DNA from: Luscinia megarhynchos
Taxonomy: Eukaryota; Chordata; Aves; Passeriformes; Turdidae
Length of the DNA: 64,000 nt
Direction: 5' to 3'
NCBI GenBank assembly: GCA_034336665.1
Contig: CM067572.1
Span: forward strand, 6,378,286-6,442,285
Shown here piece by piece: positions 1 through 13,104 of the stretch. The translations under genes and the position numbers were made by a program. Below the pieces are notes generated by a model. That model had not been told where the DNA came from and ran no database searches. It was given only the letters and a program-made list of their open reading frames with translations. Each line of letters opens with the position of its first letter. Positions within the stretch are counted from its first letter, which is position 1.

Positions 1-2604
1 AACAATAATTTTGAAGGGAATTATCCATCTGATGCCTGGCACTGTTAACCCCCTACTGAAGTGTTAGCACTGCAAATGGGATTTTTGACAACTCCTGCTG
101 CCCCAAAGAGAGGTGGTGTTTCAGCAGGGTTGTTAGTTTGCCCTATTTCTTTCTCTACTCTATTTTATTATCATGTTTTCACTTGCAAAAGGCATTGGTG
201 TTCCTATAGGCAGCTCAAATGAATGAGAAAAACATGTAATGCAATTCAGCAGCCAGGCAAACCTACCCTAACACATGTTCTGACTCTTCCCAGCATGAAC
301 ATTTCAATTCTTGATGTCCCAGCTGGGCAATTGGGGCAGCAGGGAAAGACCTGTCCTGGAAAACCCTGGAAGGGAGAGGTGCAAGATTGTGCAGTATTTC
401 CAGGCATCAGAAGCCTATGACAAGCACCCTTGTGTGATTTAAAATGATTTAAAGCATTCATAAGTATTTCAGATACCAAATTTCCCCAGGCCTTTTAGTA
501 GTTGTTATTTTCTTAATTAGCTTTTATATGTCAAGCCTTATTCCTATTCTGGAACATCTAAATCTGAAACTGAAGTGTGAACATCCTTGCTGCAATACTT
601 TGAAATTTGGCACCTTGCAGCAGATTTACTGAATGTCACCAGCTAGGACAACAGAGGGTTTATTTTGATTTCGTTTTCTTCATTGAGGAGATGTCAATTT
701 ACCTCACAAAATGTACCAGTAGAAGAATACCTGTCTCCAGGGTGAGCTGGGGAGAATGCAGCAAGGAGGGAGGGTCCAGGAAACACAAAAAGAGGAGGCA
801 CATCTCAAGGAGACACAAAGGCAGTGATTTCCCACTGAAGGACAAACAGGGAATAAAGTCCCACCTTGTGACTTTCTGTTTTTTCTTTTGTTCAGAGGAT
901 AGGAGTGAATTGTTTAATTCTGTTTTAAAACAGGATTGGGTTAAGGTTAGGGTTTGGCTCAGTGTTAATGTCAGTTCAATGGAAGAAGTTGCTGAGAAAG
1001 AGCTGGCTGGTGTTATCCTGTCCCCTGAGGATTCCTGCTCTCATTTGACTGTCAAACCTTTCGACCTTACAACAGTTCAAACTCTGTCATGAGTGACATT
1101 GTCTGTTTAATACCACCTTTATAATTTTCAGCTAATTTCCCTTTTCATACAGTCATGGCAGTATTAAATTAGCTCCAGGTATTCAAGGGTGTTACCCAAT
1201 ATCTTTGCAGCAGCACAATTTTTCCGTGGACTCTGAGCATCTTCTCTCCATTATCCACTGCACTGTTCATCATCCATCAGAGGTTTGGGAGAATCCCTCA
1301 CTTTTCTGCTCCACTGAGCACTTGTCACTTCCCAACACTCAGTTTTGCAGAGGAAAACCACACACAGTTTTTGGAGCTCCCAAACATCTCACAACTGAAT
1401 ACAAACTTTGCCAAATGGTTTTTGTTGTGCAGGATAGAGTGAAGAGTGGGAGTAAACTTCAATTATTTTGTTTCAGTGTTTTGAAAACAAAATGTTCCCA
1501 TTTTTCAGTTTGAACTGAGGAAGCATTTCAAAATTGAGGGATGAGGGAAACATTTTATATAGGAAATCTTGAAAAATAATAGAAACACAGGAGCTCCTCT
1601 GATGTGGAAAAAAAATCAACAATTGATCACTTCACTGAATATTTTGAGATGGGTTTTTTTTTGTGAGGTTGATCAGAAATGTTCTTTCATTTTTATCTCC
1701 CACAGTGAAGTGCAGGATCCATCACAAAGATGTAACCAGCCCCAGCCAGGGTCCAGCCACTGGGTGATGCTCATTTCATGGGATCACCAGATGGGTAAAG
1801 CCAAGTCCAGCAGCTTCTTCCAAGAGTGTAACAGCTGCAGGATTGAGCTGTTTGTGTGGCCATACTCTAAAGTCAAACCAAGCTACCTTGGTTTTATTTT
1901 TTATTTACACAAAGCTCTGTCGTCCCCTGTGTTTGATAAATCCCAGTGAACCAGGAGGGGCTGGTGCTGCCTTTGGCCACCTGCAGGTCCCCAACAAGCC
2001 ACCTTTTGTCCCTGCAGCTGCTAAATGTAAAACAAACTTCATTGGACACAAAATGCTTCTTCATCCTTCAGATATGATCTAAAAAAAAATCAGCAATGCT
2101 GCCTTGTGAATTCACACCAAGATTTTTTAAATAAATCAAATTTTTCCACATACTGAAAAAGAAGTTGATATTAGCAGAGCCCTCCATACAGCCTGTCTAC
2201 TTTTTATAGTTCTCCATCTTCATAGAAGGAGCTGGTAGGTATTTATTTTTAACAGAACTACATTTATTTAGGTAAGAATTTAGTGTATTTCATTCCTTAG
2301 TGATTTTATTATAATATAGATGGTAAGCAATGCTCATTCTAAAATGCTCTGCAAGTTCTGTTGAAACATGGCCATTTCCAGGCAGAAGCTCAGCAAATGA
2401 CTCATAAAATATGGGCAGAGATGGAGGATCAGCTCTCACTGAACAGATAGAAAGGGTTTGTTTAATTTGGAAGTTCAAGAGAAGCAGGTGAGAGTTAGAA
2501 GCATCTCCAGAGGCAGTCAGGCAGGTCAGATTTAGGGAACCATATCAATTTATGTTCATACCCTTCAGTCTAGCACAGCAGGATCAGACACTGCTATAGG
2601 TTGG
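1..2604. other. Intergenic DNA, no gene seen
   Basis: No open frame here resembles a known protein, and none has plausible splice sites linked to the genes further right. The sequence is AT-rich with scattered A/T runs, typical of neutral avian intergenic DNA. In mammals the next gene beyond ZMAT3 on this side is KCNMB2; none of its recognisable transmembrane or extracellular-loop sequence is present, so if it is here at all it lies further left. Confidence 0.6.
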
Positions 2605-2619
2605 AAAAAAAAAAAAAAA
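2605..2619. repeat. Poly-A run, 15 A
   Basis: An uninterrupted run of 15 A, about 140 bp before a longer T run. No retroposed body is recognisable next to it. Confidence 0.9.
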
Positions 2620-2761
2620 GCACAGCTTTTTTGTCCAGGAGTGTGCTCAATTTTCAGTACATTTCAGGGAAAAAATGTTAGAAAACTGCTGGAACACTGT
2701 GGCATTCAGTGCACACAAAAACTAGCTTCCTTTATAAAGATACCATTTCTACTATGCCTTC

Positions 2762-2762
<1 letters not shown>

Positions 2763-2800
<38 letters not shown>
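2763..2800. repeat. Poly-T run, 38 T
   Basis: An uninterrupted run of 38 T. It could be a replication-slippage microsatellite or the reverse complement of a retroposon poly(A) tail. The sequence to its right, where a minus-strand retrocopy would lie, shows no recognisable coding frame. Its length may also be affected by assembly error. Confidence 0.95.
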
Positions 2801-2801
<1 letters not shown>

Positions 2802-3041
2802 GAAACTTGGAAAAAATGCAAAAGCAAAATCTGAACCTGGAGTGATCTCACCTAACTCTTTATATCGACCCAACTTCCCAACTTGATTTTTTTTTCAGGT
2901 CTTTCAGTCTGCAGAATATTTTGAAGATTTTCTTCCCATTCACAGCTGAAAAAAATATAGTGGAATTCAAAACGTGCTTCCCACTCAGCTCAGCTAAAAT
3001 CTGTAATCCTCCTACGACAGGTTTTCTAATATATCATGTGG

Positions 3042-3121
3042 AAGGTGTCCTTTCCTGTGACAGGGGGTGGAACTGGATGATCTGCAAGGTCCCTTCCAAG
3101 CCAAGCCATTCTATGATTCCA
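3042..3121 (+). mobile_element. CR1 LINE 3'-end fragment
   Basis: The sequence matches the usual avian CR1 3' tail: a gggg-tggaactggatgatct block, then aaggtcccttccaa, then the terminal cattctatgattc. It reads in plus orientation and ends at the CR1 3' terminus. The fragment is 5'-truncated and diverged, so it is an old dead copy. The element does not extend recognisably further left. Confidence 0.75.
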
Positions 3122-6100
3122 CCATGTGAAAATGTGAATGAAGAAGGTGGGAGGTTTCATCTGCTCCTCCTGAGGTCTCCACCTTGGCAATTCTTTTGCA
3201 GAACTACAGGTCCTGTTCTGCATTCAGTTACCAAGCACTTTTTAACACCCAGCCACCTGCACAGGTAACTGCAGACCACAAGCAAAGGCTCTGTTGTGCC
3301 AGAGGCTGCTGAGCTGCTGGATCCCCAAAATCCAGGGGGCAAAAGGGAAGAGCACCTTGAAACCCTTCCACAGGGAAGCACTTGTGATTTCACTCACAGT
3401 GCTCTTGAGCTCTCTGTTATGTTCATCAGAAATTAAACAGGAAGCAGAGTCTGATGACTAAGCAGCAGCACCTTAATCACTCCCCTCAGCAGAAGGAGTT
3501 CAAAGCCATTAATACAGCAGGACAGCTGAACAGTGCAACGGGAGGCTGTGAGCTCTGCAGGACCTGCACAGAGGGAGTCTGGGGTAATCACTTGTCACTC
3601 GCTCAGCACCACCTCCCTGTGCTCAGAGACAGTGGCAAGGCAAGTTTGTACACCAGCAGCACGTTTTCCATAGCTGGCAGCTCCTTCCCTCCCCAGAAGT
3701 GCTGGCTCCCAGCCCCACACAGGAGTTTGTGGGTCTCACCTCCAAGTACAAGACAAGATCTCCCATCTGAGAGCCAAACAGAGGCAAGAAATCTGTCCCA
3801 GGGCAGCTTTTTCCACAGCATGTGAAGTGCTACATGCAAGGTTTCTATTAAACAGCCACCAGGAAGGAAAGACAAACAGCAAACATGAGTAAATGAGATG
3901 TTCTGCTTTGCTCAGGAGAGCTGAGGATTATCTGCTCAAACACAGCAATTTCCCAGGGCAGGGGAATTCAGGGCCCTCATTCCCTGTTGGCAGACACCTC
4001 ATGTTGGGAAATAACACCCAGGTTTCATTTCATGGGCACAACACATCTCTGCTTCCCAAGGAAGGCCCACTGAACCAGGTGCTAAAAGTTTTCAGTATTT
4101 AGCATCAAAACAGAAATATTCAAATGCCATCTGGACACAATCCTGAGTGATGTGCTGTGTGGGAGCTGCTGGAGCAAGGATTTGGACATCCAAAAGTGCC
4201 CTGAGTACAGGTCTGGTCAAAGGAGCAGGAGTTGAGTCAGAAGCTGTGAAGGACTTGGCTGTGAGTGGAGAAATTGGTTAACCTCATTTAAAAACCTGAT
4301 TTTCTGCTAGTACTCCATCACACTCCCTTTTTCACTCTTTTAACTCAAGGCATCCAGTGAAAGACACAAAAACAGAGCTGGCAGAGCTGTCCAGGAGGCT
4401 TTCCCCTGTTAAAGAGCACCAAAATTAGAACTGGCATTAGAGACAATCCAGATCCTCTGCTGTCAAAACCAGGAGTCTTTACCTGGTAACTTCAACCAGA
4501 AGGGCAATCCTGAGACAGCAGCCAGGAGAGAGGGACTGCAGCCCAGACCAGAGAAGGGCACAGGGGACAGCAGGCAGCTTAGAGTGTCCCTGTCCCACCA
4601 GCAATTTGCCTTGCCCTGAGCACCCACGGCTCTGTGGACACAGCCTGTGCACAGGAATTTGGGAGGCACTCCCTGCCCTGTTTCCCCAGCGTGGTGCCAT
4701 TAACTCTGTGCCACTCAGCAATGACCTTAAGGAGAGAAATCATCTGCAGTCCCAGATTTCCACTGCTGTCCCTGGCAGTCCTTCATCTTGAGCCAATAAC
4801 ACCCTGGCTGCAAATAGCAAATTAATGATCTAGGAAATCAGTGTTCCCTCGTTCCCTTCCCGAGTCCTCTCCCACCCTTCTGGCCTCTCTCCAGGTGAGA
4901 TCTTGGCCATGCAGACCAGCACATGAAGGAAAGCAGGAGAGGCAAGGGTGGAATTCCATCTGCTTCCCGTGGTCAGAGCCATGTAAACTGGATCAGCACT
5001 AGCCCACACTTGGATGCTTGGGCAAGGAGACCTTGGAGGCAGCAGCCCTCAGAGTTTGGTGCTGGCCATCACCACCAGCAGCTTGTTGTGGGCCCATCAG
5101 CACCAGCGACTCCAGGTCCCAAAGCAGCACCCAGGGCCTCTCATGCAGTTGCTGGCAGTGACACTTCTGCTGAGCTCACCCACCCCCCAGCTCCCAAACC
5201 ACTGCCCCACGCCTGAGATAACCTCAAACCTCTCACACCCAGAGCAGGACAGGAGGCAGCAGTCAACTCTGGGCATGCCACCATGCCCACAAAACAGTAA
5301 ATCCCAAATGTCACTCATTTCTTCATTTTGGTGATGATTTACCCTTCAACATGCCCCTCCAAAGTTCACAAGGCATCCTGCCCACGGCAGACACTCTGTT
5401 AGACCCAGGGGTGGGCTTGTCCTCCTCTCCACTGTGTGCCTGGGAAATGCTCAGCTTTGTCCTTCCCTCGAGCTGCTTGGCTGCTCAATACTAGCCTGAC
5501 AATTACTTCAGCCTTGGATAAAAATCTCCTGCCCTGATGCTGTTAAATTATGTAGAACAAGATTATAATTACATCCTAAAAAAAAACCCTCCTAAACTCT
5601 ATACTTAAAAGAACATTATTCAGGTTGCAAAAGCAGGCACTCCAAAGTTACAGAATGCCAGAAATAGAGCTGCCTGAATAGCTTCCATTCTGCACCACTT
5701 GTATATATGATGATGGTACAGGGAAATATCATTTTCCACAAGACTCCTGACCCTGCCCTAGTGAATGACCTTTAGGCAGGGTCACAGCTGTGGTACCATA
5801 CAGAGCAAGAGTGGAACAGACCTTCTCAATGGTCCTTGTTCTCTGTGACTTCATGTTTGGGGTTTTTTTCAATGTTTGTTTTGAATCTGGCAAAGTTCCT
5901 GCTCAGCGAGTCCAGAATATCTCCAGCACAGGAAATAGAAAGAATTAATGCAACCTCAATGCATAACACATTTGCACTGTATAGCATCTCCAGTTTCCTG
6001 GGAAGCAAATAAGTGTATACAAGTTGTAAATACTTGAGCTTTTGAACTGAAAAAAGAATTAATTATGTCTACCTTCTCAATATTTCTCATTTCTATGGTG

Positions 6101-9100
6101 GATGAGACAATCTAGATGTGGGCTATGTAGCAGCTCAAGGCTTCCCTATGTCTCTTCATGACTGTGGGTTTCAATCTGGGCCTGAGCCTCACCTTCCATT
6201 CCTGATTCAACTGGCCTTGGGCTGTCCCAGAAATACAAGCCCTGTTGCTGGCTTTGTGCTTCAGAGCACTGCTGTAAAAAAAGGAGAAGCCCAGAAAGAA
6301 TAAATCCAGCAAAATTTCATGGGAGTCCAGGACCTTGCTTTCATGGAACAGTGACACAGAAAACTGTCCCACAGCAAAACTTTTGTCTCTCCCACCTCAC
6401 CAGTACCAGCTGGGATGTCCCACCATGGACCACGAGCCCTTTGGACACAAACACATCTTCTGCTCTGGTTTTACAGAGCTGAGCACAGCTGAGCCTTGAC
6501 ACACACAGCTGAAACTGCCTTAGTTACCAAAGTAAGCCCCAGCCTCAGTGGCAACTTAGTGACTGATTTTCCACTAAAACTATAATTTAAAAAAATAAAG
6601 CATCTCTGCAGCCAGGAGCATGAGACTGCTGGGATGTCTGAACAATTTTGCCCTGCACTGAATCCCTGCAGGATGGGAACTACAACACCCCTGTATGACC
6701 CCCAAGCCACAAGGAAGCAATTTCAACCCATCAGCCAAGAGCACACCCAGAGTGCAAGAGGTTTTGTTGTCTTGCCAGGCCTGGCTGGGGTAACACGTAG
6801 AGAAGATGTAGATATTTGCTTGGGAATTTTTTTTCTTTTCTTTTTATTTTCAGGGTTTACTTGCAATGCTATTTGTCACATCTCTGCCATCTCTTTGTGC
6901 AGCTTTCATCTTCTCATCAGAGATGAAAGGCAGTGCCCTTAAGGACTTTTTTTTCTGGCCTTTTAATTGAGTTGTTTAACTGATAAATTCAACTGGGGAA
7001 AACTATCTGAGAAGGAGTGATGATTTTATTAAATAAAGAGAGAGCATGAGCATCTCTCAGGCCACAGCCAATCTGGAGGAGCAAGTGCTGGGACCAAGAA
7101 CCACTCTGCTCTCCAACTGCATTTCTGCATGGCTAAAGATGGTGAGGAAAGGTAATGGGGGCACCAGAAATGCCTTAAATCAGCACCCTAGAGAGCTGGA
7201 GCACCACATCTGCATGTTCTGATGGTCTTTTGTAAGATGGCCTGGCAAAGGAACAGCCTTCAAAAATTATAGTGCATCCCCTTGCATAAATACAGCCTGT
7301 AAAAGCATATGATTGTGCTAGTGGGTGAACCATCTTTCCCCAAATTTGGGGACTCGCTTTCATTGCTGGAGGATGACTCAAGTAGAGATATGCTGTTCTG
7401 TCTGGCAGAAGGGGTTTACAGCTAATAAATACTCCTTCCACAGGAAGGAAAAATTAGTAATGAGGAAATCCAAGCTTAGAACATCATGGTTTGAAACAAA
7501 TTTTGTTTTAAAACCTACTACAACATCTGCCTGGTAGGAGTGAGTGTAGCCCAGGGCTGGGTCCTGCTAAGGGGTTCACAAGCATTATCCACTCCTTCAG
7601 ACTCTGGCTTTGGCAGTGAATAGCTGAAATCCAAGCCTGTTCTGGAAGCCAAACCTGCTCTATTTATGTGGGACAGACATTGCACTCTCCAACTCAGTTT
7701 ATCTTTGAGTTTCAAATAACCACGAGTGCAAGACCCACATTAGAGCCAGGCTCATGGGACCAGCTGGCAGCACAGTGCTGCCAGCCTCCTGGGATCCACC
7801 AAATCCCACCTTGAATCCTTATTTTCTCTCTGGCACTTCAGCTCATTTGATGTTTTCCCCTGTAGATTTTGATCCCCTGTATTCCCTCAAGTGTTATTAA
7901 GCATTCCAGCAGCTCCCAGCCCAGATCAGATTTGCAGAGAAGTACCAGCTCCTGCAGAGCAATTCTGCCTTGCTCTAGCAGAGGAAAAATCCCTCCTGCT
8001 CCAGCCAGACCTGACACTCTTAGCAGAGGAATGCTGAAATATTGAAGCCCATGAATATCAATCAACCTGAAGCCAAAAAACGAATTCCCTGCAGGAGCAG
8101 TACACTTCCTTCCTCAGAGAGCTGCTGATTAGCAAGGTTAATTGCTACCTGCCAGCAGCAGCCAGCGTGAGCTCGCCCCTGCCTTGCAAGGGACACGAGC
8201 TGATAACAGCATCCTTGCTGTCCTTGGGTGTCTGAGCACACAGCAGCAGCTACCAGCTCCACTCTGCCAGCCTGGGCTGGGAATGTGACCCAGGCAAGCC
8301 AGAAGCAGCTGTGGCTTCATGTACAGCCACTGGAAGTCTTCCCCAGTAATATATCTTTCCTACAGGTGTCAGATATTCCTCTCAGAAGCAGAATAACCGA
8401 TTTTTCAGCAAAATATTTTTTCTATTGGATATTTTTCTATCTTATCCCAAAATTTCCAAAGGTGGATTGCAATAGCATCAAAAGGATTTTATCTTAAAAG
8501 GTACAAAGAAGGCATTTGATCTCTTCAGATGAGGATTTTCTCTTTGAAATTCAAAGTAACATATTTCTTGCTTTCATTTACTCTCTATTGTAAACAAATC
8601 AGATGTCATTTTGGTACTGAAATGAGGTATCACCCAACTGTGGCATTTGCACTAAACTGAATCATCACATTGAGAGAAACCACAAGTCAGATTGTGGTAT
8701 AGAGAAACACATTCCAGGCTCCAGCTGCAGCACTCAGAGCAGGTATTTCATGCTCTCTCTTAAAAAGTGAAAGTTAAAACTCTCTTAAAATAAGTTTTTT
8801 TCCTGTAAAAATTCAGTTACACAGAAAAAAAAACTAAAAAAAAACAAACCACATGACTCAGGAGGAAAAGGGGTTCTAAAAGAATCATCATCAATTCTTC
8901 CAAGGATGCTTCAAAACGTTGCCACAGCCAAGGTAGCTGCACTGTATTATTAACATCACAAGGCAAAAAAGGTGAAATATTATGAAAGCCTTTGAGCAAA
9001 TAGTGGATAGCTTCAATTCTGAGCCTGGCCTTGGCACCACACACCCTGCACGAGTCACTGCCCCTCTCCCCCATTTTTACCCCAGGCAGGAGCCCTGTGG

Positions 9101-12100
9101 TCCCTGCTCACCCCACAAACTGCTGTGCAACCCCACAGTCCCAGAGAGCTACAGGGTTAACCTGAATATTTGGGTGTTTATTTTGAGTAGAGCATAAAAC
9201 CCTGACAGGCCATAATTGCAGTGTTGATAAGCAGAGGGAAGAGTATTTGATGTTTCAAACATCACATGAGTAATTGGTGCTGGAGCAGATGTGTGTGATC
9301 AGGGGATGCTGCAGCGTGTCAGGGGCTCGAGCAGCACACCCAGGAGCAGGGGGCTCCTGGACCTGTGCCCCTTCCTCACATGGCCCAGCCCAGCCATGCA
9401 TCCCCCTGACACCCCCAGCACAGGGGGTCACCTCCCCCTTAGTGCATTGTCATGCTGAATGAATAGAAAAGTGAAGAAACAAACACCCATTTCCACTCTT
9501 TGATTGTCTGCTTGCATTGGGTTTTCTCTGCAGAGCATTATGGACACTCCAAAAAAATGCTGGCATTTTTCAGTCATTGGGAAAGAAGCACTCAGAGAAT
9601 CCTCAGAGGATGCCCCGGGCTGTGGGGAGCATATAGTAAAACACACCCTCATTTTCACATTCAGCATACCACATTTTCTTTTTTTGAGCTAAAATAATAG
9701 CCAGGGATGTCAGTGGTCCCTGTAGCAAAGAGCTCCAGAAACACCTCAAAGCCCAGAGGGACAGGGTCACACCCTGTGGCACTGCCAGCCTTTCTGCACC
9801 CTTCACAGTGGGTTGGTTCAAGTCTCACTGAAACTTCATTGTTCCTTTTGCCCTTCAACATTTCTCCTCCCTCAGCATATCTTTCCACTCCCATCCAGTT
9901 GGGATGTTAAAAGAGTTCAGGGATTTATTTAGAAAGGGGTGAATATTTCACTGCTTTGAGTCTTCTTGTTCTCTTCCCTTTCTCTCTCCTTGTCTCTCCA
10001 GTTTCCCCTCCAACTCTCCTTGGCAAAGGTCTCCCCACCCAGCTTTCAGAATTTCACAGGCTGCTCTATCATACATTGCTTAGAATCACTTTTTCCTTCT
10101 GTAGTCCAGAGGGAATTATGAACTATACTTAAACCAAAACTTGGTGTGATAAGAGTTTTTAATTACCAAATACAATGTGTGCACCAGGGTGTGGAGTTTG
10201 ACTCTTTTTAAGTCCCTTTAAGGAAGAATTAACATGTCTGTAACTGCTCATGAGCAAAAAATCCTGACATTCACTGGTGGGAGCTATTTGCCAAATGAAA
10301 GGCAGAGAGTGCAAAAAAAGAGTGTAAGGGATGAGCATCTGACCCAGCCCAAGCTGGGATGGGGCCAGTGAGTCCCCACAAAAAGTCCAGTATTCACCAC
10401 AGCACATTTGCTGATGCCAGAGCCTCCCAGTACTGAGCAGAGAGCCCAGTTCAGAGATAGAATTCAGAAAGGGTTTGTAATTCTCCTCCATTTGCAAATG
10501 TGAGTCTGTTCACACATCCCAACCCATGTGCAGATGGAGTGAGTGACAACACTGAGACAGAGTGAGCCAGCACTGGGGCACTACTCCAGCAGTCACAGAG
10601 ACTTTAGGAGAATGTGCCATCCATCAGCATTTCCATGCACCTACAGCTCCCCATTCTTCACAAAAACCTTTGGTGTCATGCAGGGACAGAGCTGCTCTCT
10701 ATTCACAGAGCTGCCACACAGCTCCCCCAGGACACACCCTCCCCATACAGCCAAAAACACCAAAAGAAAAGGGCATTGACAGGTTGTGGCCCATCCATCA
10801 ACAGGCAGATTTGGCATCACAAGAACCTCTGGGGTGCCTGAGCACCCTCCAGGCTGGCTGGGACATCCTTATCTAGTGCCTCCAGCACTGATGGAGCCAA
10901 ACCAAGAGCCCACAGCTACAAAATTTATTAATAAATTCATCTGACCTGACGTGCTGTCAGAAGAGCTTTTCCTGCAGCAGCCCCATCTCTGGCCACAGCA
11001 CAAAGAGCAGAAGCTGAAGCCCACTCAGAGCTCCAAACCCCTTCCTGCTGTCAGGTGTGGTGGGTACCTGAGGAGCACCCCTGGGAGCAGCAAACAAGGC
11101 ACACATGGCAGACAGGGCTGGAAACATCCAAATGTGGGGTCACGTTTCACCTCTTGCATTTTGCAAAGCTTGGTGTTTTACTGTAATTATGTTTTGGCTA
11201 CAAACTGCAGAAGAGGGAAATGATTATGGGTTTTACTATCTCTTAGAATTCAGCACAAGAGCCACAGAGCAGCTGTGGCTGAAATGATGAAGTATTTATA
11301 TTGCTGTTTTTCCATCACAGGTGTTTCCTAGCATAAAAAAAGATTCCCTTGCATTGCAGTAATGTGTAAGTGTACTCTGATCAGAGCTACTGGCACCTGG
11401 TCTCACAGCTAAGAGAAAAACAACTTTTAGGTCATTTTCTATTCATGTATTTATAAGCCCACAAGTTATGTATGATATCGTTGTTGTATCTATGGCTCAT
11501 GAAATAGTAAGGGGGGTTTATTCCCCAAATAACGTTACATCATGATATTTTCACCAGTGACTTGCTGTGAGGCAAATCTGGAAGTCTCTACATAGATTTA
11601 GGGAGGAAGAAGAAATTTTTTTTCTGTTTCCTTTTGGGGGTGGAGGGGGTGTCTGAATACATGCTATGCTGTACTTGCCACATATTTTTTAGCACGGAGA
11701 AACAGTAAATTTTTGTAGGAACCATTCTGGAGTAAATCCACTGACCAAAGGTGAGATAATTTAGTACTTAATTTAAAATCCACTAATATGGATTTCTGAA
11801 TGCTTTTCCTCCCCCAGGACTGCAAATCAGGTGAAAGACTGTCAGGGCCTGGCAGCACAGCCCTGCCTGTGGTCAGCATCTCTTCCAGACCTCAGCCAGG
11901 AGCCACAGCCCAGGGGAGAGCCCCTGGAGCCAGCGTGGCTGCTGTGGGCTGGGAGCTCTCCTGCACCTCCCAGCCAGGCTCTCAGACATTTCTGCAGCTC
12001 AGGGGGCATCAACAATGCAGCTGCTTGTTTGGTTCTGTTCATCCTGGCCCATGGGTGTCATGGACTGGATCCAAGGACTGGATCAGCCACTGGGGCTCAG

Positions 12101-12339
12101 GATGCTCTTTCAGCTCCCTTTTCCTGCCTCCTCATTCACAAAATGATGTGTGAGCCCTCAAAAGCTTGAGCAGCAGCATCTCAGCTCCTTGCTGGGTGGG
12201 TGGCACTGATGTCCCCAGCACTCTGCTGGTGTGACTGTGGCCTCAGCTGTGCCTGTAAATTTGGAGAACCTTGGGGTGCCCTGATCTTCCTGCAGTGTGA
12301 CAGCCCAGGGGCTCACTGGGCTTTGCCCTCACCAAGGGG
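3122..12339. other. Intergenic DNA, no gene seen
   Basis: About 9.2 kb without a supportable gene, RNA or mobile element. It holds GC-moderate stretches (around 4.4-5.3 kb and 10.5-11.1 kb) and AT-rich stretches, with short pyrimidine tracts such as that near 9.96-10.02 kb. Open frames are short, overlap on both strands and lack family resemblance, so I treat them as chance. Confidence 0.55.
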
Positions 12340-13104
12340 CAGGTGTGCCATAACCCAGGGGGAGCACAGGGACATCCCTCAGAGCTGGGACAGGTGTGCC
12401 ATAAACCATGGGGAGCACAGGGACATCCCTCAGAGCTGGGACAGGTGTGCCATAACCCAGGGGGAGCACAGGGACATCCCTCAGAGCTGGGACAGGTGTG
12501 CCATAAATCAGGGGGAGCACAGGGACATCCCTCAGAGCTGGGACAGGTGTGTCTAAAGCCATGGGGAGCAGAAGGACATCCCTCAGAGCTGGGACAGGTG
12601 TGCCATAACCCAGGGGGAGCAGAAGGACATCCCTCAGAGCTGGGACAGGTGTGCCATAACCCAGGGGGAGCAGAAGGACATCCCTCAGAGCTGGGACAGG
12701 TGTGCCATAACCCAGGGGGAGCACAGGGACATCCCTCAGAGCTGGGACAGGTGTGCCATAACCCAGGGGGAGCAGAAGGACATCCCTCAGAGCTGGGACA
12801 GGTGTGCCATAACCCAGGGGGAGCACAGGGACATTCCTCAGAGCTGGGACAGGTGTGCCATAACCCAGGGGGAGCAGAAGGACATCCCTCAGAGCTGGGA
12901 CAGGTGTGCCATAACCCAGGGGGAGCACAGGGACATCCCTCAGAGCTGGGACAGGTGTGCCATAACCCAGGGGGAGCAGAAGGACATCCCTCAGAGCTGG
13001 GACAGGTGTGCCATAACCCAGGGGGAGCACAGGGACATCCCTCAGAGCTGGGACAGGTGTGTCTAAAGCCATGGGGAGCAGAAGGACATCCCCTGGAGCC
13101 AGCC
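12340..13104. repeat. 51-bp minisatellite, 15 copies
   Basis: Fifteen head-to-tail copies of a 51-bp unit start at 12340 and every 51 bases to 13054. Each begins caggtgtgccataaccc and ends cagagctggga. The last copy degenerates in its final third. Units differ mainly at one hexamer, cacagg or agaagg, and copies 7-14 alternate strictly between them, giving a 102-bp higher-order unit. Copies 5 and 15 share a distinct variant (tctaaagccatgggg). Because 51 is divisible by 3 and the unit lacks stops in several frames, frames of about 250-300 codons are open through the array on both strands. These are by-products of the repeat: they have no start context, homology or splice structure. Copy number is likely to vary between individuals. 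Confidence 0.97.

Noticed and set aside
938..955. Telomere-like string gggttaaggttagggttt
   Set aside because: Only about three imperfect units; too short to call an interstitial telomeric repeat.
607..1092. 161-codon plus-strand frame with a lysine/arginine-rich segment
   Set aside because: No family resemblance, no splice context, and of a length expected by chance in a window of this size.
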